From: an uncultured Bacteroidales bacterium
GTDB taxonomy: Bacteria > Bacteroidota > Bacteroidia > Bacteroidales > Muribaculaceae
Direction: 5' to 3'
Assembly (NCBI GenBank): GCA_902782465.1
Contig: CACZNH010000003.1
Coordinates: 124,001-188,000, forward strand
Length of the DNA stretch: 64,000 bases
The notes under the pieces were generated by a model. It was given only the letters and a program-made list of their open reading frames with translations, had not been told where the DNA came from and made no database searches. Of this stretch, positions 42,333 to 52,001 are shown piece by piece. Each line of letters begins with the position of its first letter. Within the stretch, counting starts at the first letter, position 1. The position numbers and the translations under genes were made by a program.

Positions 42333-43124
42333 TCATTTTGAGCGGTGAACCCTCTCATACAAATACGTGGGCATTAACCACTTGATCAACGGGACCAAGA
42401 TACTCTCGGGATAATGCCACCATGACAAGCCGAATGTTTTGCAGATTTGGAGCCTCATATAGGCCTCATTACGCCTGGTGATAAAGTCGCGTCGACGAGT
42501 TGCATTGCGGTCGTCACGCATCTTGTAAAGTGGTTCTTGAAGATTATAGCCTTTGAAGCCTTTCTGATACAGTTTCAACCACAGATGCTGATCCTCAAGG
42601 CGCAATAAGTATTTTGAGACAGTGTACCCGCCAACAGCTTGATATGCCTCGCGCCGAATCATAACCGGGGCATGACAAAACGTTTTACCATTAATAAAAT
42701 CTTTTTCCTGAGGTTCAGATATAGCTGTTCCTGTGCGGAAATCGCCATTTTGGTCAAAATAAACCATCGGGCAGCTGACCAATGCATATTCAGGATGATT
42801 ATCCAAAAATAAGATTTCCTTCTCAAAACGCTCAGGCAATGACACATCATCGCCATCCATGCGCGCCACATATTCTGTGTCGGCCTGTTCCAAACAACGG
42901 TTGAGGGTATAGTTCAAACCCATATTGCGCTCATTGCGCAACAAGATGATATTGTCATGCTGTTCAGCATACTGCCGGGCCACTTCATAGGTGTTGTCTG
43001 AAGAGCCGTCCTCGCAAAGTATTACCTTAAAGTCCTTAAATGTCTGAGCATATAATGAATCCAATGCCTCGACAAGTGTCGACGCACAATTATATATACC
43101 CATTATAACCGAAATTCTAGCCAT
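42333..43124 (-). CDS. Glycosyltransferase family 2, duplicated with 38348
   Basis: 263 residues from the ATG at 43124; the frame continues upstream into the LicD gene but lacks GT sequence there. ARISVIMGIYNCASTLVEAL, LCEDGSSDNTYEVA and ARMDGDDVSLPERF match the protein at 38348 almost word for word. The last 30 residues differ. It follows LicD copy 4 and precedes two further GT2 genes. Confidence 0.92.
   Translation of the reverse strand: MARISVIMGIYNCASTLVEALDSLYAQTFKDFKVILCEDGSSDNTYEVARQYAEQHDNIILLRNERNMGLNYTLNRCLEQADTEYVARMDGDDVSLPERFEKEILFLDNHPEYALVSCPMVYFDQNGDFRTGTAISEPQEKDFINGKTFCHAPVMIRREAYQAVGGYTVSKYLLRLEDQHLWLKLYQKGFKGYNLQEPLYKMRDDRNATRRRDFITRRNEAYMRLQICKTFGLSWWHYPESILVPLIKWLMPTYLYERVHRSK
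42877..42926. repeat. 50-bp identical stretch, copy B (partner 38952-39001)
   Basis: Same orientation as copy A, about 3.9 kb away. A LicD gene and two GT2 genes lie between the copies and would be lost if the two recombined. Confidence 0.85.
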
Positions 43125-43156
43125 TAACCCATAATTTTCAAAACGAACCATTGAGG

Positions 43157-44086
43157 TTAACAATCCTCGTTCAATGGTTTCTTATTCTCAAAACGTATTT
43201 CTCTGATAAAATGCAGCCAACGCTCCTCTTCAGGTGGAATTCGCTGCCAATTACCATAATAACGCTCAAGATGTTTAATCGGTTGATGAGGCAAAAACAC
43301 ATTGCGACCTTCGAATTTGCCTATAGTAGGCGGGAAAAACTCAACAACAGGTATGGGGTTCCATGTATAATCGCCCATCAGGTCAGAAACATATCCTGTC
43401 TGATTGTCGTTAGCACAGAAACTGTCAACAAGATTCATCCATTTCTGATAACCTATGAAAGAGAATAAAAAGCCTATGGTTTGTCTAAACCAGTAGTTTA
43501 TTTTGGTGGTAGTCGAATGCATCATCAACTGACGAAAGAGTTTGCTATGTGCTTTATAGCGTCCTACCGACTCCCCAATGTACATCATAGCCATACCCAC
43601 AAAACGACTCATTTTGTTGTGGAGAGGCCTATTCTTTATAGAATCAAGAGGGAAAATATCCACAAAAATACCCTGTTTGGGACTACCATTATCCCTTACT
43701 CCTGCAGGAATGAACTTGGTATTTATATCAATCACTTTGGCAAAACGACCAAAGGTGCCATTCTTGCTATTAGGTGCATATACCCTCAAATGACTTGGTA
43801 ATTCATCAGCATACTCGTTAATGAGTAACTCATAATCTTGTCGAGGCATAAACAAATCCAAGTCATCATCCCAAGGTATAAACCCACCATGACGTACTGC
43901 TCCAAGCACCGAGCCATATGCCAACATCACTGTCAAATTGTGTTTGACACATACAGCTTCAATCTCGTTGTACATCCCTAGTAGATGATGCTGAAGTCTT
44001 GTCCTCTCTTCATCGGTCATCTGATGCACATCGTCAGATGCATAGCAAGCTTCTTGCAACAAATCTTTAGTCCTGATAAAGTTCAT
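43157..44086 (-). CDS. LicD-family phosphotransferase, copy 4
   Basis: 309 residues. LAYGSVLGAVRHGGFIPWDD with DDLDLFM, then GIFVDIFPLDSIKN. It has a longer N-terminal part (EACYASDDVHQMTDEER) and a distinct C-terminus, so it is not a recent copy of the other three. It ends 33 bases before the GT2 gene at 42333. A 108-base gap without a visible promoter separates it from the EpsG-like gene. Confidence 0.9.
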   Translation of the reverse strand: MNFIRTKDLLQEACYASDDVHQMTDEERTRLQHHLLGMYNEIEAVCVKHNLTVMLAYGSVLGAVRHGGFIPWDDDLDLFMPRQDYELLINEYADELPSHLRVYAPNSKNGTFGRFAKVIDINTKFIPAGVRDNGSPKQGIFVDIFPLDSIKNRPLHNKMSRFVGMAMMYIGESVGRYKAHSKLFRQLMMHSTTTKINYWFRQTIGFLFSFIGYQKWMNLVDSFCANDNQTGYVSDLMGDYTWNPIPVVEFFPPTIGKFEGRNVFLPHQPIKHLERYYGNWQRIPPEEERWLHFIREIRFENKKPLNEDC

Positions 44087-44194
44087 ACTTCATTCTTTTA
44101 TAATACGAATGATTGATTAGTATTCACATCATTAGCTCACATCTTCCCTTCTTGTCTAGCGATGCTTTTATTGGATGGTATTATGCCTTGCACA

Positions 44195-45385
44195 CTAGAT
44201 TCTCTTCCACCAATAAATATCGAATCCCCTAAATCCTGAAGAACCAAAGTAATAAACGAAAAACATGAAGAATGAGAATCCAGAATAGAGAAAGAAAATG
44301 AGTGCTGTCTTACGATCCTGATCCTTCCACAGATTCATGCGCAACAATGGATATGCTATCACAATAGGATAAATGAACCATGACAGATATGCGAATCGGT
44401 TTGAAAAAGTTGAGCGAATCACCATAATCCAAAATGCATTACACAATAAATAGGTGTTGGCAAACATCGTAAATGCTCTATCTGTAAACTGTCTGTAACG
44501 TGTTACATACCAAATCATGGCTACTGGGGCAGCACTATACATGAGAAAATCCCATCGAAAACCTGTACTACTGAAATACTGAGCCATATCATCAGTCATG
44601 TGGACACTAGAATATGACTCCATTCTGTCATCGAATCCCAATGACACAAAAACTCGTTCTACTGCGGAACCGGTAACAAGAGAAATTGCAATCGACACTA
44701 ACCAAAAACGAATGGCCAGTTTTGTATCTTTTACATAATAGTATGTCGCGATTGCTGCGACAGTCGGCAACATTGTAGAACGATGGATACCCAAAGCCAA
44801 AAACATCAAAAAGAAGGCAAAATACTTATTGAAATTTGACTCTTCTGCATCGGCCATAAAAGCCAATGCTATCAACTCAATGCCGCAAGCCATACCATTG
44901 CGAATGCCATTGGTACCAAAATTATAAGCCTGGAATGCAATCAAAAAGAACAGCATCATCAACCACAAGTTCGTACGCATTTTTTTCCATGCGAAAACAA
45001 ACATGCCACCTATATATACAACCTCAATTAAGAGAAAATACTCAAACACGTTTAACCCCGTTCGCTTACAAAAGATCGTGAAATTTGTCCATAACCATTC
45101 TGTATGAAATGAAATAGGACGATAATTCGTATCTATTCGTTCATAATTTATAGAATACATGATAGTGTCTATGAACGAATTGGAGACAGGTCTCAAACCC
45201 AAGTATAAAGTAATCATCACGGTCAACACCAAGGCAGCAAACTGCATCGGAGAGCTCTTCGCATGCAATATCTTCTGGGTGTTGGAGCCGACATGATACA
45301 ATATAGTGGCCCAACAAATTACTAGGAAGAATATATAATAATAGGTACTATAAAAGTACGGCTCGATAAAATCAATTGAATTCAT
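44195..45385 (-). CDS. EpsG-like polysaccharide polymerase
   Basis: 396 residues with about ten to eleven membrane spans. The pattern is that of the EpsG family: LYLGLRPVSNSFIDTIMY near the first spans, then NGIRNGMACGIELIALAF and LALGIHRSTMLP. EpsG proteins are believed to act as Wzy-type polymerases joining repeat units on the periplasmic side. It is the only polymerase candidate in the locus; no flippase was found beside it. The gene is AT-rich. Confidence 0.87.
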   Translation of the reverse strand: MNSIDFIEPYFYSTYYYIFFLVICWATILYHVGSNTQKILHAKSSPMQFAALVLTVMITLYLGLRPVSNSFIDTIMYSINYERIDTNYRPISFHTEWLWTNFTIFCKRTGLNVFEYFLLIEVVYIGGMFVFAWKKMRTNLWLMMLFFLIAFQAYNFGTNGIRNGMACGIELIALAFMADAEESNFNKYFAFFLMFLALGIHRSTMLPTVAAIATYYYVKDTKLAIRFWLVSIAISLVTGSAVERVFVSLGFDDRMESYSSVHMTDDMAQYFSSTGFRWDFLMYSAAPVAMIWYVTRYRQFTDRAFTMFANTYLLCNAFWIMVIRSTFSNRFAYLSWFIYPIVIAYPLLRMNLWKDQDRKTALIFFLYSGFSFFMFFVYYFGSSGFRGFDIYWWKRI

Positions 45386-45410
45386 ATCAGCTTAAATTCA
45401 AGTAGTCTTT

Positions 45411-46412
45411 TCAATGCCTAATCACCCTGCTCATCAAGGTACGTAAATTTATCATAAATCCAGGATAACGGAAAAGCAAGTCGAACAACTTATCCTTTGC
45501 TCCTCCAGTTATCGTTTTATAGGGATATACATTCCATTGAACCAATTGTTCCCTAACACTGTTGATTCGATTCTTATCCACCCGGTCACAACGAATGAAT
45601 AATGGAACCAAACGTCGAGCAATCCCGGTTTGTATCCTTGCAATCCTTGCTGCCATCTGCCCATCTCCCTGAACCTGTTTTTTCTGTTCCATATACTCCA
45701 GGGCAGTCATGATATCATCAATTTTCATGATATTCTGCTCTGAGATGCTGACACTAGATAGTGAGGATGGTCTAGAGTTGTAGTAGTAGGGCTTACAATT
45801 CACACGGCGCACTCTGATGCCGCCATTCAGGAAAACATCCATATTGAACAGTTCACCCTCCAGTAATGACAGATTTGGGAACTTCACACTCAATTGTTCA
45901 AGCAGTTCGTGACTATAAAAGAAATTCCAAATGTAGCTTGTAGAGTATTTCTTAAAGAATACCTTGCTGTCACCCTCCCACACAATTTGGCCCTTATAAT
46001 GCGGCAAGGGAAGAATATCTGCGTTTAGAACCAGATTAGCCTCAAACGAGAGGATATCCACGTTATTATCAAGATAATCGTTGCACATAGCCTGATAGGC
46101 GCCCGATGACAAGGCATCATCAGGATCAAAGAAGGCAATCCATCGGCCACGGGCAACTTTCAAAGCATCATTGCGGGCCTGAGCCACGCCACAATTCTCC
46201 TCCTTATTAATCAGCACGGTATTGTCTGGGTGCTTCCTGCAGAATGACTGCAACAATTCCAAAGTGCCATCAGTGCTACCATCGTTTACAAATACGATTT
46301 CCATCGATTTGTCATCATCCCACTGCTGCTCTAGGCACCAGAGGGATTGATCCAGGTATCTCTCCACATTATAGCACGGTATCAGTACCGACAACTGAAA
46401 CGGATATTCCAT
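45411..46412 (-). CDS. Glycosyltransferase family 2
   Basis: 333 residues from the ATG at 46412. LSVLIPCYNVERYLDQSLWC, VFVNDGSTDGTLEL, CGVAQARNDALKVA and AFFDPDDALS carry the GT2 donor site (DPDD in place of DXD). It is between the acyltransferase and polymerase genes with gaps of about 30 bases each side. The acceptor is unknown. Confidence 0.91.
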   Translation of the reverse strand: MEYPFQLSVLIPCYNVERYLDQSLWCLEQQWDDDKSMEIVFVNDGSTDGTLELLQSFCRKHPDNTVLINKEENCGVAQARNDALKVARGRWIAFFDPDDALSSGAYQAMCNDYLDNNVDILSFEANLVLNADILPLPHYKGQIVWEGDSKVFFKKYSTSYIWNFFYSHELLEQLSVKFPNLSLLEGELFNMDVFLNGGIRVRRVNCKPYYYNSRPSSLSSVSISEQNIMKIDDIMTALEYMEQKKQVQGDGQMAARIARIQTGIARRLVPLFIRCDRVDKNRINSVREQLVQWNVYPYKTITGGAKDKLFDLLFRYPGFMINLRTLMSRVIRH

Positions 46413-46445
46413 CAAAAGACTAATTCTTGGAAGTGAATTACGACG

Positions 46446-47453
46446 CTACAGCTTGAGCAAAAAACCGAGTTTGGACCTCATCAACAACTGGGACAAACAA
46501 GCTGACACAGCCATATTCACTATACAAATGACTGCTACAATAGCAGGACTGAAACTATACTCCGCCTCACGAATTTGCGGGAATATCGTTGCTGCCGTTG
46601 CCAATAACAGCATGTGAAACATATATATCCCGAGGGAATTGTTTGCCAGAAACAAGATAAAACGTTTAAGCCGACCATCTTTTAAATGCCAATATAACCC
46701 CCAAACAAAGAGTGCAATTGAAAGCAGCAGAGCGCCAACTGTCGGGAAGCAGTAGTTTCCGCCCTCAAACGGCCGATGCATAAGATTTACCGTTGCTATG
46801 ACTTGGATGACCATCAAGAGAAGGCCAATCGAACCAACCAGGATGATAACCCATTTTGACAATCGCTTATAATTATGTGCCAAATAGTCACCTGCATACA
46901 AATACACAACACTATATAATGTCATAAGTCCCGAACGCCTCCAATGCACCCCATAGGTATTTCCAGTCAGGGCTGTAAAGTCCCATATGAGATTGTTCAG
47001 AAACGGATATATCAGCAAAGCCATTACGACGCACCATCGACACCATTTGGGCAACTTGTTCAAAAGAAACTTAACAACATACAACATGGCCAGTGTGTAC
47101 ATGAACCAGTAGTAGTTATTGTAGAGGGAAAAGACCGACAAATCATGATTACGAATGGCCAATATTCCTTGAAATAGCAATCCCCAAATGTAACCGACAA
47201 AGAGGCAGCGGGCTGACTTTATCAATGTTTTCTTCAGGTCATAGTCTCGCCGAACAGTCAAAGCACCGTTAACCATGAAGAACAACGGCACGCCACAGGC
47301 GGTAAACAGGGCTATCAGTTGTGTGAAATTTGGATAATAATAGACACCTTCATGATAGCCTAAATCCAACATTCCAGTATGATAAAAAACCACTAGGAAC
47401 GCAGCAAGCACCTTGAGGGCATCATAAGCGAAAATTCGCTTTTTCTCTTCCAT
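46446..47453 (-). CDS. Acyltransferase 3 family membrane protein
   Basis: 335 residues, about ten membrane spans. RIFAYDALKVLAAFLVVFYH is the catalytic-type first span and FTACGVPLFFMVNGAL the second hallmark. Late in the protein, NNSLGIYMFHMLLL is also typical. It probably acetylates a sugar of the repeat unit. It is one of three such genes in the locus, at least two of which lie within the glycosyltransferase stretch. Confidence 0.9.
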   Translation of the reverse strand: MEEKKRIFAYDALKVLAAFLVVFYHTGMLDLGYHEGVYYYPNFTQLIALFTACGVPLFFMVNGALTVRRDYDLKKTLIKSARCLFVGYIWGLLFQGILAIRNHDLSVFSLYNNYYWFMYTLAMLYVVKFLLNKLPKWCRWCVVMALLIYPFLNNLIWDFTALTGNTYGVHWRRSGLMTLYSVVYLYAGDYLAHNYKRLSKWVIILVGSIGLLLMVIQVIATVNLMHRPFEGGNYCFPTVGALLLSIALFVWGLYWHLKDGRLKRFILFLANNSLGIYMFHMLLLATAATIFPQIREAEYSFSPAIVAVICIVNMAVSACLSQLLMRSKLGFLLKL

Positions 47454-47483
47454 TAACTTCTGAATTATTTCAGACTGTGTTTA

Positions 47484-48404
47484 TCACACCTTTTTAGCCA
47501 CAAAACGAGCCAACCAGTAGCAGCGGGAAACCAACCAGGCAAATTGGCTCATCTTGCGCGACGATATGCCTGTACGAGATATGAGGTGGCCATCTCTTCG
47601 CACCTCCTCCTGAAGTAAGGCTATGCTGGAATCATGTCGGTGGTCACTCGCTGCAGCGCTTTTCAAAATCTGAGTCATCTCACAGGCAAATCTAGCATGT
47701 GCAATGTCGCTGTATTGAGGCCACATTTCATCTGTATCACAACAGATTGAATCCCAGACTATATGTGCTGAAAACTTCTTGCCATTAAATTTTTGACGCG
47801 AAAGGCTGTTGGCATTCACCCGATAATGGTACATTGCCATGTCCAGGACTGATACATTCTTCACTCGCTGCAGGACATTCCAAACCATTAAGGCATCTTC
47901 GCCATAGCTGACATTCTCGTCAAACAACAATTTCTCAAACAAACTGCTCCTGATCAGTTTGTCACATAACGACCCCCTGAAAGAAGTATGCTCAAGGAAA
48001 TGTCTGATTGCCTGCTCCTGGTTATAATGAATCTTTCGTCCTGTTGACAAGCCTTTCATCTTATAGGCAACGATATCATAATCTCCATCGGCTTGTTCTT
48101 TCAAGAGCACCTCGACGGTATTCAGCTCAATCCAGTCATCGCTGTCTACAAAGAGGACCCAGTCGCCACGCACTTTACCCAACAACTGATTACGGGTTGA
48201 TGCAACGCCCCCATTGGGTTTGCTATATATCTCAATGCGTTTATCCTGGTGGGCCAGTTCCTGCATGATGTCAAGCGAACCATCGGTCGAGCCGTCATTG
48301 ATCATGACTATTTGCAGGTCAGTATATGTCTGACCCACAAGCGAAGCCACGCACTCCTTTAAAAAAGGTGCGGCATTATATACAGGAACCAGGATTGATA
48401 CCAT
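47484..48404 (-). CDS. Glycosyltransferase family 2
   Basis: 306 residues. VSILVPVYNAAPFLKECVAS, VMINDGSTDGSLD, GGVASTRNQLL and VDSDDWIELNT form a complete GT2 core. It ends 30 bases before the acyltransferase gene and begins 15 bases after the GT4-like gene. No special feature. Confidence 0.92.
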   Translation of the reverse strand: MVSILVPVYNAAPFLKECVASLVGQTYTDLQIVMINDGSTDGSLDIMQELAHQDKRIEIYSKPNGGVASTRNQLLGKVRGDWVLFVDSDDWIELNTVEVLLKEQADGDYDIVAYKMKGLSTGRKIHYNQEQAIRHFLEHTSFRGSLCDKLIRSSLFEKLLFDENVSYGEDALMVWNVLQRVKNVSVLDMAMYHYRVNANSLSRQKFNGKKFSAHIVWDSICCDTDEMWPQYSDIAHARFACEMTQILKSAAASDHRHDSSIALLQEEVRRDGHLISRTGISSRKMSQFAWLVSRCYWLARFVAKKV

Positions 48405-48419
48405 ATTTGCTTGAGCAGT

Positions 48420-49622
48420 TTATTGCGGGTGATCGGCCAGCCAGCGACGCTGCGCCTCGATAAGGTTATTCAGCAGAGACTCGGCTGCCGCACGGCCATT
48501 GAAATGGGTCCTCACGAACTCACATCCGGCTTTTGCTATAGCTTCCAGTTCCTGCTGATGTTCTGGCTGCTGGTAGTACGAAATCTTCGCCTTCAAGTCA
48601 TCCAGGGTGCCGTCATAACCAATGTAATGCACCCCTTCCTTCATACCATAATCCTCGTAGTAGCCCACCGTTTGTCCGATGTAAGCGCATCCCGAGGCCA
48701 TACCCTCGACAAATCCAATACCAGGCAGTCCCGTTATTTCTTCACCGACAATGCACATCTTGTAATCGTTAAATTTCTCCACCATGTCAAAAGAATAGTA
48801 TTTCTTCTGGTGACCGGTAAAGAACTTGTCATGCATGCGGTTAATCATTTTCCTGAACTTGCTGACCGAATTATTTACGTTCTTAGGATCCACTCCGCTC
48901 ATGTAATCACTATTGAAACAGTCAATCCACGGGACTAAATCCTTAGCATTATCAAATACCTGTTTTCTTGCAGGCTGGAGACAGGTCGTATTATAGTGTT
49001 TTTTAATATAATACGGGTAGGTAATGGTACCAACCGACACAGCCTTATTCTGACGTTCAGCAAAAGGCTTAATCACCTTGAAGCGTTCGCCATAGACAAA
49101 CGGGATGACGAGATATTGCTTTTTAAACCACCCAAAATAATCGTTGAAAGCGATGAAATGCTTCTGCATATCACTCTCATTGTAAATCAGGTCGGGATCC
49201 AGCTTTTCCATCAATTTGGCCTTGTCAACGAGAAAATGCAGCTGACTCAACGCGATAAACGCATCGGGGCGTTGACTGAAATCGAACTGTGTCCTGAAAA
49301 ATTCATATATCACAACAATGTCGTCATGCCTGATGTCGCTCTCATTCTTCAGAACCTTGACTTTCTTGTTGGGGATGCCGTTTTTACTCATCGTGATGCG
49401 GTGTTCCAAGAAACGGAACGACTGCAGCAGCGGATTACGGGTAGTATAGGACAAAGAGAGCCCTCGCTTGTTGATGTATGAGCACACTTCCACATCATCG
49501 CGCGAGAGCAGATAGTCGAGGAGATATTTATGTTTAATGGCAACCGACTGCTTGAAAATATACTTGTTGAGTGTCTTCACAAGAAACTCGTTGCCATGCA
49601 GGTTTACAAAAACAATTCTCAT
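48420..49622 (-). CDS. Glycosyltransferase, GT4-like (GT-B fold)
   Basis: 400 residues. The N-terminal half is divergent (MRIVFVNLHGNEF...YLLSRDDVEV in part), while the C-terminal half has GLPGIGFVEGMASGCAYIGQ and YYEDYGMKEGVHYIGYDG, which is the donor-binding pattern of GT4-type enzymes, with the conserved Glu in GFVEGM. The last residues (ALLNNLIEAQRR-like) are a terminal helix. Weaker resemblance to GT4 than the protein at 27622, so the family is likely but not certain. Confidence 0.8.
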   Translation of the reverse strand: MRIVFVNLHGNEFLVKTLNKYIFKQSVAIKHKYLLDYLLSRDDVEVCSYINKRGLSLSYTTRNPLLQSFRFLEHRITMSKNGIPNKKVKVLKNESDIRHDDIVVIYEFFRTQFDFSQRPDAFIALSQLHFLVDKAKLMEKLDPDLIYNESDMQKHFIAFNDYFGWFKKQYLVIPFVYGERFKVIKPFAERQNKAVSVGTITYPYYIKKHYNTTCLQPARKQVFDNAKDLVPWIDCFNSDYMSGVDPKNVNNSVSKFRKMINRMHDKFFTGHQKKYYSFDMVEKFNDYKMCIVGEEITGLPGIGFVEGMASGCAYIGQTVGYYEDYGMKEGVHYIGYDGTLDDLKAKISYYQQPEHQQELEAIAKAGCEFVRTHFNGRAAAESLLNNLIEAQRRWLADHPQ

Positions 49623-49695
49623 TTCAATAAAATCAGTTAAGGTTAAACACTTGTTGTGGTGTGCTCATGGTCATCACTGAAGAGAGCAGCGGGCA

Positions 49696-50445
49696 TCACC
49701 CCCACACCCTACTCCCGTCTATAGTTTCATGCAAAATCTGCTCATACTCAGCCGGCACACCCGAGAAAATCACATCCTCCCTTGGAATGACATGGATATG
49801 AATTCTCTTGCCGGCATTAATCAGATGGTTATAGAGCGGAGCAACATACAGTTCGGCTTTACCGTCCTTGGGATTTTCAAGATTCTGTGTATATGCGGTT
49901 ATGAAATCCGAGGCCGTACTGAAATAGTACAAACCCGTTGAACAATACCGTGAAATCTCCACTTTTTCGGCAGTTTCTACCACCAGTGTTGAGTCTTCTG
50001 ACTCGGTTCTGGCATATGACCAATTCTTGCCCGAACCGACAAACACTTCCAGATAACCGTCCCAGCCGTCCATATCATCAGGGAAGGTAAATCCTGGACG
50101 GAATGTGTCAATGTTGAAAATAAGTATCGGCTCCTGGTCGGGGACTCCAGCCCTCATAATACCCTCGAGCACGGTCTCGGCCTGTCCCTTGGTCGGGTGT
50201 GGCAATATGACAACCACAAAGTCCTTAATCCCCATCAGTTCACATTCCCTTTCGATAAAAGTCATTGTGTCAAAGACATCCCTGGCGACAAAGACAAAGC
50301 GGCAGCTGTCAAAATACTTCTTGAAACTCGACACAGCCAGGTTAAACAAACTCTTGTTCTTGACATAGAGCATATACTTTGGCAGTACATACCCGGCATT
50401 GGTGAAGCGGGAGCTGAGACCCGCCATGGGAATGATGATGGTCAT
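49696..50445 (-). CDS. Nucleotidyltransferase of the sugar-phosphate type
   Basis: 249 residues. IIIPMAGLSSRFTNAGYVLPKYML is the NTP-binding loop (AGxxSRF...PK) and ILIFNIDTFRPGF holds the metal Asp. Alone among the genes here it is followed after five bases by a gene coding for a second NTP-transferase-like domain fused to a kinase, and then by a small HAD gene. The three are likely one activation pathway for an unusual sugar or small molecule. Confidence 0.87.
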   Translation of the reverse strand: MTIIIPMAGLSSRFTNAGYVLPKYMLYVKNKSLFNLAVSSFKKYFDSCRFVFVARDVFDTMTFIERECELMGIKDFVVVILPHPTKGQAETVLEGIMRAGVPDQEPILIFNIDTFRPGFTFPDDMDGWDGYLEVFVGSGKNWSYARTESEDSTLVVETAEKVEISRYCSTGLYYFSTASDFITAYTQNLENPKDGKAELYVAPLYNHLINAGKRIHIHVIPREDVIFSGVPAEYEQILHETIDGSRVWG

Positions 50446-50450
50446 TTTCT

Positions 50451-52001
50451 CTAGGATTTTAATTCGACATATAATCGCAAGGCATTGGCAAGCATCGCCT
50501 TCTGCCTCTCACTGTTGTCACTATGCAGGGGGAGCATCGAGAGAAACAGGTGAATCATGATGGGATAGATGTTCAACTCGTCCAAGCTGTATCCAGCAAA
50601 TGCCAGGTTCTTGAATTTCTCCTGTGTCGATTTGATGCTGTCAGTAACATTAAACGCAAGTTTGACATCATACGGAGACTGCTCACTGTAGGTAAACATC
50701 CCAGCAATGATTAAATCGTAAAGTCCAATGATTGAATGCGACAGCTTACCCACATCATATCTCAAGTCTCCATAAACCGACAGATTCCCATCATTGTCAA
50801 CTCCTCGGGGGTCGATGACCTTGATGCTCTTGGACTTGAAGTCATACAGGATATTGCTGAAGCAGAAATCGCCATGCATCAGGGTGACAAACTCACTCTT
50901 GTCTTCGGCAATCATTGCCCCTGTCTCGCGGATAATCTCAGACAGCGACGGCACATGGATGCCGTTCACCACCCACGGATGATCCATCGATATACCCGCC
51001 TGGGCACAATACTGAGCCAACCGCTTGAGGGTCTTGGATTGATACAATTCGTTGTTATTGTGCGCTATCCGTTGAATTTCAGACTCACTTGAAGGCCTGT
51101 ATTTTGCGACATCGGCAATGAAGGCCTGACAAGCGCTCAGGATATCGGTCCACACAAACTGCGGATGACGACAAAACACAAACAGGTTGGCCAGCGACGT
51201 CAGGTAATAATACTCCATCTCGTAGAAACCAGTTGTGCCGTCATCACCACTGTCCCAAATAGCGGGAGCATAATGGCGAAGATTCTTGGGCAGCGACTGA
51301 ATCCAGTTGGCCTCGGCATGCATCTTGTTGATGTCCCGGCTCGACTTGCGAATGGAAAAGCGATCAATGTCCATGGAATTGAAGGCTCGCTCGGTCGTCA
51401 GGTTGGAAATTGACCTGTAATAGGTATTGACCAGCCCGAAGTCCATCCAACTGTCACTCATCACCCTGGTGAGTGGTCGCACGGTGCCGTAATGTTTTAC
51501 TCCGCCCATGAAGTCGTTCTGCATCTCAGTAATTGACTTGATGAGCAGTTTAGGCGACGAGAAGGCAAAGAATCCAGCATAGACCGTCTCGTCCTGAGCA
51601 TCCACCTCGGCCCATGTATAGTTATCCTCGGCCTTAGCCACGACATAGGTGTCGGGTGTCAGGGTGATGGAGCTGAATAACGTGTCACCATGCAGGATGA
51701 ACAGCGGCTCGTCAAAACGGCCGATGATATTCAAGCTATAGATGATGGACTGTCCCAACGAGAGATTGTCAGGTACCGACAACACATTGATGCCACGGGT
51801 TGCCAGCTGCTTCTCGTCATAGGGTGGCATCTGATAGGACGCCGGCAACGAGATATAGATAGCATCTTGGCAGCCTTCAAACAATGAAAGTTGGTGCATG
51901 TACAGCCTCCTGTTCTGAACGGGCAGCATACAAGGAGGCAATTTACCCATCTCGGAAGCGAGACTGGGGTTGACGTAGGCGGCAGAAGTTATCAGTATCA
52001 T
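50451..52001 (-). CDS. Fusion: nucleotidyltransferase-like domain + choline/aminoglycoside-kinase-like domain
   Basis: 516 residues. Residues 1-200 resemble an NTP transferase (LITSAAYVNPSLASEMGKLPP, FILHGDTLF with the metal Asp), but the loop GxGxR is poorly kept, so activity is uncertain. Residues about 215-516 are a kinase of the APH/choline kinase fold: LMHGDFCFSNILYD (His376-Gly-Asp378, Asn383) and VIDPRG (Asp397). I infer phosphorylation of a small alcohol or sugar, then activation by this or the adjacent nucleotidyltransferase. It overlaps the HAD gene by four bases. Confidence 0.87.
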   Translation of the reverse strand: MILITSAAYVNPSLASEMGKLPPCMLPVQNRRLYMHQLSLFEGCQDAIYISLPASYQMPPYDEKQLATRGINVLSVPDNLSLGQSIIYSLNIIGRFDEPLFILHGDTLFSSITLTPDTYVVAKAEDNYTWAEVDAQDETVYAGFFAFSSPKLLIKSITEMQNDFMGGVKHYGTVRPLTRVMSDSWMDFGLVNTYYRSISNLTTERAFNSMDIDRFSIRKSSRDINKMHAEANWIQSLPKNLRHYAPAIWDSGDDGTTGFYEMEYYYLTSLANLFVFCRHPQFVWTDILSACQAFIADVAKYRPSSESEIQRIAHNNNELYQSKTLKRLAQYCAQAGISMDHPWVVNGIHVPSLSEIIRETGAMIAEDKSEFVTLMHGDFCFSNILYDFKSKSIKVIDPRGVDNDGNLSVYGDLRYDVGKLSHSIIGLYDLIIAGMFTYSEQSPYDVKLAFNVTDSIKSTQEKFKNLAFAGYSLDELNIYPIMIHLFLSMLPLHSDNSERQKAMLANALRLYVELKS

